This document shows, in pieces, positions 1 to 12,700 of a stretch of DNA of 64,000 bases. Position 1 is the stretch's first letter; every line of letters begins with the position of its first letter. Origin of the DNA: Litomosoides sigmodontis (lineage: Eukaryota > Nematoda > Chromadorea > Rhabditida > Onchocercidae); contig OY718803.1 in the NCBI GenBank assembly GCA_963070105.1, forward strand, positions 3,950,507-4,014,506, written 5' to 3'. Both the position numbers and the translations under genes were made by a program. The notes below the pieces were generated by a model. It was not told the origin of the DNA, ran no database searches, and was given only the letters and a program-made list of their open reading frames with translations.

Positions 1-88
1 TTTTATCTTCGGCATTCATCTAATTATTTCACTACTTTAGAACCAGCCCTCAATAAAACATAATATTAAATTTAAAAAACAGCCCAGA

Positions 89-316
89 TCAACAACTACC
101 TCTGAGCGCTTCATCTTCCGCACTTCCATCTTTCACGATCTTTCGCAACGGCAAGAGCGGGCAATACTTTTCCGCCTCAGAAGGATAAATCCTAAACGAG
201 CAGAACGTTCCATTTACACCACACAGTTCACAACGCTCATGTGTTCGCCATCCATTGCATTTTTCGGTGGCAGCAGGGATACTCGATGGTATTCGCTTCC
301 GATATGTCACATTCAT
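89..316 (-). CDS. Unrecognised small protein or 5' exon of a gene leaving the window
   Basis: An open frame of 75 codons starts at the ATG at 316 and ends at a TGA at 91-89. The product is basic in its first third and has a Cys-rich middle: one Cys near residue 20, a CELC pair near 29-32, and further Cys near 39 and 52. No family is recognised. Near the end the sequence AGAG|GTAGTT (exon end at about 100) is a good 5' splice donor, so this may be only the first exon, with the remainder beyond position 1. It is head-to-head with the UBR4 gene, about 400 bases away. It could also be a chance frame, but its composition is more coding-like than the surrounding AT-rich sequence. Confidence 0.4.
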   Translation of the reverse strand: MNVTYRKRIPSSIPAATEKCNGWRTHERCELCGVNGTFCSFRIYPSEAEKYCPLLPLRKIVKDGSAEDEALRGSC

Positions 317-712
317 GCTTTCCTACACCTTTAGCGAATTGTTAGTACGACAAAAATGAAATCGGTAACTCTAACACATTCACTTTCGTTCATTCGTTTC
401 TCCGAGAATTTTAGTTGAAATTATAACATTTTGTAAAGAGCGACATTTTGCTCTATTTCAAATAACACACAGCAAAAAGTTATTTCAGGCTTTTTAAAAG
501 AAATTACTTCTCTTTCCATTTGATATGTACCCGTGTCTTCCTGCACTTTTATAATCAAATTCATCATCATCCTGAAGCAACTACAAATCTACGTTTCAAT
601 TTTTAATTTAGTTTCTTTAATTAACTGTGCGAAACATTCTGTCATGTCTCTTCCTAGAGTTCTGCGTTGGTATTCAATAAAGAGACCATACCATAATACT
701 ATTTAATAAAGG
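317..712. promoter_or_regulatory. Divergent intergenic region upstream of UBR4, with possible trans-splice acceptor
   Basis: About 400 bases of AT-rich sequence separate the minus-strand frame at 89-316 from the first UBR4 exon. A pyrimidine-rich acceptor ending in TTCCTAG at 657 lies 55 nt before the ATG at 713 and could be a spliced-leader trans-splice site. No other recognisable element was found. The role as a shared promoter is inferred from gene orientation only. Confidence 0.3.
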
Positions 713-3700
713 ATGGCAGAGTCCGAGTTGTTGACACTTGTCAGAAGACACTTGGATCTCCAGGTAAGTCATCTTCAATCAGGTGATATCTGTCGCATAA
801 AACAATAAAAATTATATTTCGAAGATTCTTCAAAAAAAATCGCTGATGAAATCACAACCAATGCTCTCTTGTAGAGGATGAAAAGATTTGTCGAAAAGGA
901 GAAATTGAAAACGCATATGGATTTTTATTTCTTGCTGATTTCTTTGCGAGCTTAGTTTTTACACCTTATTTTTTGATAGCAATTAGAATTTTATTCCATG
1001 GGTTTCTGAGTGTTTAGGAAGGAAGAAAAATGGCACTGAAGTGACACATCACAATATAAATTTTGGTTTCGAATTAAAACACTGAATAACCTTGTTTAGG
1101 AAAGCCAGCAGGATGTTCGTACAAGTAGAGTTTGGCAACAGTTAATTGGAAACCCATTTGTATCACTTGTTCCAATTGTTTCTTTATAATAGGACTGCTC
1201 CCCATATTTCCTGAGGGAAAAATCCACATCTTTACTATATTTGTAAAGGAGCTAATTCCGGTAAGACCTTGTTTAGGTCAATTAAGCGAACGGAGATGGG
1301 AGAGGCAGGAAATTTACTGCATGAATTTTACTGAGATGAACTCAATTTCATCGTAGAAATAAAGGAATAAACTACTGTACCGTTAAACCGCCGTGCGCCA
1401 CTAACCGTAATACTCCGATGAAAAAGCTGACAAGCATAAATGCTGGACAGAAAAGCGGACCGCAATTTAAGCATACACGCTTGGTTCGTCTCACTAACCA
1501 TGCAGCATGATTTGATTTCCTTACACGGTTCCCTAAAATGTTAATATTCGCTTGATTAAAAAACTGAATATTTGCTCTGTTGGGAACAAAATTCGTGCCA
1601 CAATGGAAACGAAAGTTTTCTTGAATCGAAATTAAAGAGAAGTTTTCATTTGCATAAACGAAGGTGATTTTTCACAACAATCATTTCAGGTAGCACTTTT
1701 ACTTTCAAGGAAGATTTAAGATGTGGTCGATCGATCAGGCAACTCATCTATCCTCACGCAACTTCTCATCAATCAATACAGTGGACAGATAATGGTACAG
1801 CGAAACACTGCTACCGAACCATCTCTCCACCAGTAAGGTGCGGGAACCGATCGCTAGTGCTCTGATCCATTCAGCTGTCTAAGGTACCAGTTAGATTGCA
1901 TGGCGTCCCTCATTGCGCACTATGACACTGTGGCAGGTTCATCCAAGAACGCTTTGAAGTTTGCAGTTACGTGAGTGGACACGTGAGAGAGGAAGGAAAT
2001 GGTATGTGTGCTCCCGAAGGCGTACGCTTATTTGATTTACTGCTTAACTTTAGTTGAAGTGTTTAAGCGCGATTGAATGGGATGGATCTGTTCTGGGAAG
2101 AAAGATATTGGTGGAATCGGACGGAATAGCATAGTGTAAGCTATAGGGAGAGAGAATGGGAAATAGGACCGATTGATAGCCGCTGAAGCGATTATCATTG
2201 ATATCCACCCACTCTTGAGGTTTGCATTGTCCAGCAGAGTGGTCGGAGATTTGTCGGGATTGAAGGACACTCTGTTTACTGAGGTGGGAGGGATGGGGCA
2301 CAGGTGGGCGTTGACCGTTCTCCACATTGTCAAATAGCGATGGTGAAGCATCGACTAGAAGTCTTTGCAAACTGTTGGTATCAGTGATAAAGGTAGGATT
2401 CGATTTTGGAAGAGGTCAGCTGATATGGGATGTTACACTATTGCCTTTAATCTACCAAGTGATGCTAAATAGTTACGAATATATGCTATCAGTCAGTTAT
2501 GTTGTTACTTATGTGCTTTATCGATTATATCGCTGCAGTTATTAAATATGGTAAATGTATTCTGATCAAGGACCGTGCTTAAGTTTTCATTATATTTCAA
2601 CTTGGATGATCCACTTGCGAGTGTGATTCATCCGGAAATTTCAAAATAGTATAGATCCTTGTAATTGTCTTACGCTTGTATCTGTTACATTTCCGTAAAA
2701 ATAAAAAATATGGATTGTCGATTGGTTGTGAGCATTTACTTTTATCACTACCCAAATGAAATTGTATCATCTGTAGATTTCAGACTCTTCAACTCGAATG
2801 CCAAGAGATGATTACGGCGCAAAAATGAGTTGGAGCCTTGCAGGCAACGCGGATCAAAAAGCAGAACATTTAAGTAGTCTTCTGAAATATGTCATCAGTA
2901 ATGGTGCGTTAATGCAAGCGGACGAAATTATCCTGTCACTCCACGTTATTGGTACAAATTTGGACAAGCGTGAGTGTTTCTTCGAGTGTACATGCACAGA
3001 TCTTTCACAGAGTTTTCGAAATTCGATAGATAATGCTATATTGATAACATCTTTTTCAAAATAATGATAACATCTTTTTCAGTATCAAGTAATGACTTGT
3101 TGTTAGCCAGCACAACATATCGTGTTCTGATCACTCATTTTACAAAACATTTGAGTGACGGACATATTAATACGAACAATCTCGTTGATATCATACGTTG
3201 TTTGTTGGCTGGAACAGCGTTGCCTACTGAATATCACAGTCACCTTTGCTCACAGCAGTGTAATCAAACGAAGCACGACGCAGTTGAAACTGTTGAGCCC
3301 TGTACACAGTTAAATATTTCATCTGTAAGTATTAATTATCTGATGTAGAAGTTATTCATCGTGCTCAACATTCCATAATCAAGTAAATACGCTTTTCCAA
3401 AGTATTCTACAGTTAATCTACTTAAATACATATAGCTGTTAGTTGTATATAACGTAGACCTAAAAGTAGGTGCATAACTTTTTTGTTTAAAGCAAAGTAT
3501 ATATTGGAAGCATTCAGATCTAGCTGATCAACTACTTATGTTATAGTGCAGATATGCTGTGCACTTTGTATTTAAGTAAAAAGTAGCAGCCAATTAAATT
3601 ATTTGTGCGATTAGATCGTTGTACTAGTTCAATTTTTTACTCTTTCCTACTAATTACAGTAGTCACTTCACATTTCTTGAATAACTACGAATGTCAAGAT

Positions 3701-6700
3701 ATAGGCTATTCATTACATTGCATTTCTATGTTGGTGGTTTCACATGAACGTTCAGCGATTTATTCAGACCTTTCTCCAGTTCTAATTGTAACAAAAGGCA
3801 TTTCTACCCAGTTACTTAAAAAAAAATTACGTAAGTTTCAGAAAGAAGTATTAGCAACAAACGGGCTATTGCTATTTTCATCTTTTCCTATCGAGAAATT
3901 AGTTTCTACTTTAATACCTGCAAAATTGCTTCATCCATTTCAAAATGCTGTTACTTATCGGTCATTTCCTGTACATGCCAAAATTGATCAAAGGTGGGTG
4001 ACATTTTGTTTTCTAAGTTAAGGAAGACTTTAAGTGTGCCCTTTCGTGGTAAGTAATTTCAAGTTGGTTTTGGTGTCACATAATTTCATGTAATATTATG
4101 TGTTAGTGTAAACCCCTTCCTCCACCTTCTCCTTTTTGATTTATATCACAGGATCTGGTCTTAACAAGACAACGCGCGCTTTTTTGATTTGCTTGAAATC
4201 GACACTTTATATTAAAGTTTTAAGAGATTATAAAAAATTGTTAGTTTCAGTGATATATCAATTCTTCAAAGTGGAATTGCTAGCATTGATAAGTTGTTAT
4301 GCATCGATTTTGGTATGGAAACTGAAAATGTAATGGAATATATCAGTGGTACTTCGAGTGCGCTAATTTTGATGATTAGTTCGTTAGCATGTAATTGTAC
4401 TGCTGACGAAATGCAAATGGACGCTGGAAATGCATGTTGTGCAGCAGCGATGAATATGCATAAGCGCATCACTGAACTGGCATCAAGGACACAGTGCTTC
4501 AAAAATCATTTAACGAATTCCACTGAAGTGCTTATCTTTTGCATTAATAAGGTAGATTTTTATTGGAGAGATATTTTAGTCTTAAGGAAAAACATCTCGG
4601 AAAGATAGCCTTTGCAGCAATTGCTGTTTCCTCCACCAAACAGCCACATATTGTCCGCTCCTAGGAAGATGACAGAAAGATCTAAGACTTTTGTTTTGAC
4701 TTGATAAAAAGCAAGTTGATCTGTTTACGCATCTTTTCAGTTTTTTCCTAACCAAAAAAGTTTTTGACAAGGAAACCTTTAACATTTTCTCCAAGAATTC
4801 TTTCATTGCAGTTGTTGAGGAACTGCAAGATGGATATAGCATATGTTTTCGCTAACCGTTTCTTCAATATGCTTCCAACGGCACTGTGTTTTTTGACATC
4901 CGTACCGTCTACTGTCTATGAAGCGCTTTGGAGTGTTGCTAAAGAAGCGCTGCAGCATGCACTGAGGCTGGGCGATGCTAGCTCAGTCAGAAAGGAGTCC
5001 TCAACCGATTCACCTGGTGCGATTTGTCTCTTAGTAATACTCTTCATTTTCAGTAGTTTTTAATCATAACTAATAGTGGAATCTAATATTGAAAAAACTA
5101 TTTAATTACAGATGATCCTGTAGCAGGTGTTGGCGACTGGTTGGAAAATATCCTGAGAGCTGTACCCGTTTTGATGGATCAGCAGGAAGATGCAATTAAC
5201 TTGCAAAAGGCTGCACTTTTTACCATCTCCTCTTCAACGGTAAAATAAAAGAGTTATTGAAAAACTGACGAATAACATAATGAAATAAGATTCATGCCAA
5301 TTTCCTTTTTTAATTTTAGCTATTAAGCTTGTGCGAAAGAAGCCTGTCGATGTTGCTGTTTATGGGAAATACTTCAAATGTCTGGACAAGTTCAAGTTTC
5401 AAGTGTTTTCGGGACTTATGTGCTGCATCAGGTGGGAATCACGGCTATTCTGGAACGGAAGATATCAATGTTTTACTAATACTGCTCTTGGAACATTCCA
5501 TAGACAAGGGCTATCTGAACAAAAAGGATGAGGTAAGCATGTATGGTAGTGGTATTTCAAGAGAAGAATTGTGTTTTTTCATGTCGTATCAGATTTATAA
5601 ACAAAGTTTCAATTCAAATGTTTTCTTCAGGAAGAGCTGGTGAATAGTATGTTATATTTTCCAAAGGGCAGTGAGTCCGAAAGTATTACTTCGGATCCGT
5701 TTTGCCTAAAAATCATTGCTGTTTGTGTATTAGGACGTCAAAATGCAGCACAGATCGCACATTATGTCCTGCGCTCAATATATGCAAAATCGAAGAATGG
5801 TACCCCTGAGCATTCCACCTTCTGGCTTCTCGAGTGTATTTCGGAACTACTAGATATCGATGATCTGAAAAAATTAGCAGATTATGCAGTGGACATGTTG
5901 TATAAAATTTTGAGAAGGTTTCTGTTTTCTTTAAGCTGAGACCAAATATTTTGAATCAAGTCGTATGTTGAAAACTGCGTTAGTGATTCACATGTGTTCA
6001 GCTTTGTGGCAACAGTACGTTGCTCTCCTAATTAGTATGATTACGATAACTTTTAATAATATTCTAGAGTCATGTGTATGTTAAAGTTTTGCAACAACTC
6101 ATTGATCTTCCAGTGATGCTAGGCGTGAAAATGTGCGTTTTGCATTAGAAGCTGCTCATTTGTTATTAGTTGGAGGCCAGTCAGGTAGTAAGAGGCATGC
6201 AGTCATGGAGAAGTTTCGAAAATGTTGTTGCGATTCTTTCGGTTAGTTTTGTTTCTTATGTTCTCAGTTGTATATCATTGTTTGAAATGAAATGAGCTTT
6301 ATTATTTGACATTTGAAATACGTCACGATATTTTTATGCTTTTTCAACAATCTATAATTTTGAAAAATGTCGGATACGCAGTTTCTGCAAGGAGCGAAGC
6401 ATTTGTTTCAGATCTACGCAGGATACCGAAATGGGAAGATGCTATGTTAACTCGCCGTATGTTTAATTTCAATCATTGGGATGAACTGCATGATTTGTAT
6501 ACCAGTTGGCTATACGATATGGAGTGGGATGAGGAGCATCTTCCTGCACATATCATTTTACCGGTACGATTGTAGAAAAAATCTTGATCTTCAGTTCATT
6601 TGATGCTTCTCCTGTATGGGTAAAGTCATGGATGAAATATTTGATGACCATCTTCATCCCCCTAGTTTCATGAATTGTCTTTTTAATGCAAAATTTCATG

Positions 6701-9700
6701 AAAGGAACGGTTGATTTTGCTATAATCACTGAAAATTAAAAAGAATATATTTTAAAAGCTGATTCCTTCAATTCATGGAATGAGTATCCATAGCGATTCC
6801 TTTGCATTTTTTAATATTCATTTCATAAATTCGCTTATTTTAACATCTTTTCAGCCCACAACCTCGTTTCTTTCAAAAATTATGAGTGGAACCGATGTTC
6901 TCCCATCCGAACGCTGTCATTTTATACGAATTTGCCCTTTATTGCAGGATAGTATCTATGCTGCTTATTTGAATGTAAGTTTCTACAAATCGTTTTATTG
7001 TGATTTGAAGAAATTCCTAATAAGTAAGTTTGTTGCTCCTTTTTTCGAGTGATATACCTGAGATCTTAATTGAATTTTTTTTTACTTCATTGTGATACGG
7101 ACCAAAAATGGTCGGGGGAGATGTGCGCGATCACATAGAAATGATTATCGTTTTTGGAAATATTTTATGGAGAATATTCAGTATATATTTTTTGATTACC
7201 TCCCCAACTATTTTAATTATTTTTCCAGAAATTCAATGATGACGCAAATATCAGCGCAACTTACCTGATTAAAATTGAAACGCTTGTTGCTGTTGGCTTG
7301 GCGGTTGTGGATGACTGTGCAAGTGTATGTTCGAATTTCATTTTTTCCTTCTTTAACTCATCACCAGGCTTGGTTTCAATTCTAAAGCAAAAGTTTTTCA
7401 CTTTCGGTTGTTTTGTATGTTAATATTATAATTTTGCGATATTATATACATAATTTATGAAAATTAAAGGTATATATACCTTTAAAGGTATATATACCTT
7501 TAATTTTCATAAATTTCGTTCCTCTTTTCTAGCCTCTAATTGACCTCGTGAATCTGCCGCTGATATACTACGATTCTCTATTGTTGCTCTACAATCAGCT
7601 GAGAAAATATCGTTGTTCAACAGAGGAACTTATTCGACTGACTGAATTTGTTTCTGGGATGTATAAGAGCGCAGTGTGAGTACTTTGATATATTTGTGAT
7701 TCTGTCCATTATTCAAAGCGAGATCATTTAGCATAGGAACTTCTGTTGATAGAATTTAGGTGGTTCACGAGTGGAAGTACAATGTAGTTTACACTCCAAC
7801 AAGCAGATAAGAGACAGGGAGTTAGCCGACTCTTTCTAAACACGAGAAATTCGAGTTCGTATCAAAACGTAGTTGGCACCGCTTATACATTACTTATTGC
7901 GATTGTCTTTTGAATTAATCTTTTTCAGTTTATATGTGGTTTCATGAATTATTACCCATTTCGATGTGTTTCTCAGCTGGACTTATTTTTCAGGAATGTG
8001 ATTTGCAAACGAAGTAAAGTCACACTGTCTTTAGGGGCATATGCAGCATCGTTATCAGTCGCAAAAAGCGACATGTTGAACAGTGCAGTACCGCATGCCC
8101 GCGGTGAACTTCATTCTATTTTGAATGATGATTTCTTAAAGTTGGTTCGTGCATGGGCCGGAATTTTGTTACCTGAATTAAGATTTTCTTGTACACCAGC
8201 TATGCTTGATGCAATGAGTGATGCATTTCAATCACCGTATTCTATTGTTATGGAAACTCAGGATGTCAAGAAGCAGGTAAGAATCACACTATTGCTTGAT
8301 TTTTTATTTTTTACTTCATATATATTACGTTTTTACATATTGTAAATACCGAACTTAGTAAATTTTTCTTGGGGTTTTTGAATTAAGGATGGAAGTGTTT
8401 TAATCACTGAGTAATATTCATTTGAATTTTTTGATATCGATAGTCCTTGTTATAATGAGCAATGCACTTGTGTTCATATCTAAGCACAGCAATTGAGGTC
8501 AAATCACATAGAGAATATAAGTATGAAGTATCCGACTATAAATAAATTTGAAATTTTGCTTATCTCCACGTAGGCATAGGTAGAAACGAATTCAGCACGC
8601 TGGACCTAATCAGCTGGAAATAGTTTTCAAACCGGGAACGAAAAACCTAGTTATTTGATTCCATTTTTTGCAGATGTTTACTGCATTTTGTTCACTTTAC
8701 GACAACACTACTCGATTCGTTCTTGATCAGTTATTATCAAAGTTAGTTTGTCAAGTTTTCTTCAGCGTTCAACAATATTTGTTCTATTCTACGTGGTAGA
8801 ACAAATTACGTCATTGGCGTGCTATTTAAGGCAGAATTTATGTAGGCGGCCAGCTTGAAATTTGAAGTGGGAGAAGATGAAATGTACGTCAAAGAATGTT
8901 TATCAGTAAAATGCTAAGTCATATGAATTATTGAAGTCATAAACAGTACTGTGTACTTCACTCAGCTTTTGTGTTTTTGCAAATTATGGATTAAAATTAA
9001 GAAAATAAAAGATTGAAGGCTGAAATGCTATGAATTAATGAGACAAATATTGAGAAGATATTTTAGAAGCAATATACGACGTCAGGATGAGATGCGATTA
9101 CTTCTTGACTGGATGATTTTTATCCACAGTTCGGATCTCACAGGAGCAGCAGCACGTGAACTAAATCAATCGGTATTATCAAAAATGAATGTAGTTCCGG
9201 TGATGAGCTGTCATCTAGCTCATATTGTTTCTGCTTTGTTTGATGGAGCATTAGCTCATCAAATTGCTTCAGAAACAAATTTATTGTATGCTTTCTTTTT
9301 TTGAATTTTGAACCTTTGATAATGGTTTACATCAGTTTCTACATTATATTATTTATGAAAGTTTTAACAGTTAACAAAAAAATACCAAGATCTGAAACAT
9401 TGTCAGAGAGTTCAGTAATTTACTTCTTAGAGTAAAAAGTTCAGATATATTCAATTTATATGCACTCATTTAGAAGCGGTCCATCGGTCTTTTGTTCTAT
9501 TCTAACACTTTTGGTCTCATCACAAGGCTCTCTTAATCTTCCATGGAATATGCTGCGAAAAGATATCTTTTCATCTGTTCTGGATCAAATTGTGGTGGAT
9601 GATTTACTGATAAAACGTTCTGTACCATTTGTCAAGTTACTATCAACCATATGTTGCTTAAAAAGTATGTAATTTATAGATAGGTACTTTTTTATAAATG

Positions 9701-12700
9701 GAAGACATGATATTATTGGGATTACTCATTTTTCTCCTATATCGGAATAATGATTTATGAATGGTTTGAAAACTTTAGCTTCATTTTGAGAAGCTCAGTG
9801 TTCTACTAAATAAACTGAATAAAGAAGTGTTAACTCTTGTTTAATCTGTTTTCCAGATGCTCATTTGAACTCTCTATTTCTATCATCACTCGAGAAACAC
9901 CAGCGTTTACTTATCCAATGGGTCAGCGCCAGTGTCACACCGCTTGAAACATTTTGTACACTACAGCCTTTAATTGAATATATGGCAAGTGAAAAAGGTG
10001 GAAGGGCCAGTTTTGTGGATCCAGATCTTCAAACTTTATTAGAACAAATGACTGATGTTCTTTTTGTCAAAAACGTTCATCAGCGAACAGCTGAAACCTC
10101 TTTGATTGAAGTGAAACGAAGCGATCGATGGGCATATGCATCATTGTGCTGGAGAAAAATGGTATTCATTCTTTCCTCTCATAATACCTTTTGTTTTAAG
10201 GACTGAAAAACAATAAAAGATTGTTTTTTCCAGAGCAGTCAAACTGAGAAAGAAGGCAATGGATTAGAGGATTGCAGACGTGAGCAACTGAAAGAGCTTG
10301 ATATCTTCAGTAAAAGTTTGCTGACACTGTTAAATATTGGTGGTTTAAAAATACACTGTCGTCTGATTAACCAGTGCTCAAAGTTGTTCCAAGAATTGGT
10401 TGATGTGATCCGAAAGGACGGATTGGAGGTGGTATAACCTGCAACAATTTTGCCTAGGAAATTTGGTCTTTTTATCTTATTTTTAACAAATGATTTTAGA
10501 AACTATCTAATCAGTTTTATGAATTCTAAACTGCTTCATTGAACATTTTTTGGAAAAATTCAGCACTATATGTTCGATGTATGCGCAGTCGAATTTCCAT
10601 TGATGGAACTTCACACGATGTCATAAATTCAGTTTAAGTGACTAAACTTTTCTGTTCCTGTTCCTAGCAAATATTATATATGATTTTATACATTTCAGCT
10701 TTTAAAAGGTTCATTTAACGTATCAAGGTCGCAGGTTACAGAAGTTTTGTATGCGTTTATTTTTTTGTGTGGCATACTGGATTATATTGATGGTTTGAGT
10801 CGAAGCATTTGTCCCCAAAGTGCTATAAGAGACGATTCGGAGGACTTTTCAACAGTTTTTACTCCGAAACACATTATTAAGGTAAAAACATCATACGCAT
10901 CACATTTTTAGAATTGTAGCTCTAAAGTGATAAAAATAAATGGGAAGAATTTAGGGTTGTCAGTAAGGATTTCCAGCAACGTGTGGTTTATTGTTACGTA
11001 ACAGTAGTGCTAATTAGTAAATGAGGAAGGATGACATTTAGAAGAAACCGTCATGTTCACGCAGCCGTACATTACCGTTGTGTACATTTGCGTCTACAGC
11101 GAAGCAATTTGTCCAGCAACACTGGTATAATTGCTATACTTGCGGTATGGTTGAAGGGGAAGGTGTTTGTTCGGTATGTGCGGTTAATTGTCATCGCGAT
11201 CACGACTTGTCATACAGGTAGCACTTTAATTTGTCTTGAATTTTCAACATCTGAAAAATTAAAGAATAACATATATTTTGAATATGAAAGATATTACTTG
11301 TAATTTCTTGTTTTAATTTAGTAAAAAACTTTTTCATGGTTTGTGAGATTGTTGCTATTATTCTTATTTTATTATGACAAAATATTTTGAAAAAAAAGGA
11401 AGGAATTCTGAATTTGGCTATACCAGGTTGCATTTATGTTTCTCGACATCTGGGAAAGATATTTTTGAGGGGTTTGAAATGGATAACTTGCTTGATCTTT
11501 AAATCTTTAGTAAATTTGGTTCATTCTTTTGCGATTGTGGAGCGAAAGGTTGTGTTGCGTTGAAGTCAACATCATATCCCAAACCACAGCGTACAAGTAA
11601 TCAAAAATATACAACGTTGCCTAGCAATCGATCAAAATCGTCAAAGCGCAGATTGGGCGTGTTCAGTCATCTTTCAATTATGGATGAAGATAAGGCAGAA
11701 ATTGAAACTTATTTGGTATGTTGTGTTTTTCCTTAATGTATTGAGGTTTAGGAAGTCTTGCATTTAAATTCGAAGAATATTTTCATTGAGATTAAATGAC
11801 GGCAACTGTAATAATGATAGTAAATACTACAAGACGGCGAATACTATCTCTAGCACAACATGTGTTCATTTTTGGCTGAAAAAGTTGATGCCACATAGTC
11901 CACGTATGGTTTTGTTTTAGACAAATGTTTTAGTGTCAATTTATGGAGGTACTGACAATTAACCGGGAGAATATTATGTCACTGATTATTGCGGTGAAGG
12001 AAGGAGTGCGTATGCGATCAATTAAGGCTCATGAAACACGACTAGGAGAAGTCGATGCAAAATTAATGCAGGGCTTGACAGTATCAACAGATCGTGTTAT
12101 TATGGTATGTATGTTATTTGCCAGAATCTTTCTAATGGTTTTGAAGATAGGTAAGATATTAAGTATCAGTCACAAGACGTGAAGAGCTGAATATTTTAGC
12201 GGCGAACAATGTATTTCTTCGTAAAGCACTTATCTAATTCATTTATTAATTTACGGACATAATAGGTATAAGGTGTTGTGGGATACGCTGAATTGGCAAT
12301 TGTGGGTGTTCAAGTGGTACTTGTTCTTGCAAAAATTTACTTGTTTAATTAGTTCTTTTAATTCTTTTAATTCACTGTTTTTAGGAGCCGTTAAGTTTAC
12401 ATCCTAACGCTTTTTTTGATAAACGAATTGAAGCTGGAAAAAACATAGATAATATGATAACCGCTCTTGAAGTTGGTGGCACGATTCTTCTGGTTTCTGC
12501 GCAGGAAAATTCGAAGATTGTTTTATTTGGCATTCGATCATTGCTGAATGCATCTACGAAAGATTGTGACATACCAGTTAGTTTATTATAATTCGATAGA
12601 TTTCTAAGTTTTAGAAAAAATAGATTTTTGGCGATTTTGACTGTCTCACATTTGCACGAGCATGAAATAGATTTTCAAGCAGACTATGACTACTTTGCTG

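Larger units (their letters stand above)
2784..10435 (+). other. ubr4: UBR4 N-terminal helical-repeat region (about 20 exons)
   Basis: These exons encode the long alpha-helical N-terminal half. Readable coding pieces lie at 2784-2969, 3083-3324, about 3660-3992, 4265-4551, 4808-5020, 5112-5240, 5320-5529, 5630-5918, 6112-6240, 6380-6564, 6854-6975, 7228-7323, 7532-7677, 7994-8276, 8674-8742, 9050-9284, 9470-9663, 9856-10160 and 10234-10432. Another at 10699-10880 leads into the UBR box. They are leucine-rich, helical and low in conservation, so identity rests on position upstream of the UBR box and on weak similarity such as [12 protein letters not shown] in the second piece. The join between 3324 (phase 0) and the piece at about 3660 (needs phase 1) does not fit, so a small exon is probably missing between them. 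Confidence 0.6.

Noticed and set aside
2037..2370. Two overlapping minus-strand frames of over 100 codons
   Set aside because: They overlap in different frames on the same strand and show no family, splice or composition support. They are kept only as part of the GC-island observation.
4266..4502. 78-codon minus-strand frame
   Set aside because: It is antisense to a phase-supported UBR4 exon and has no family match.
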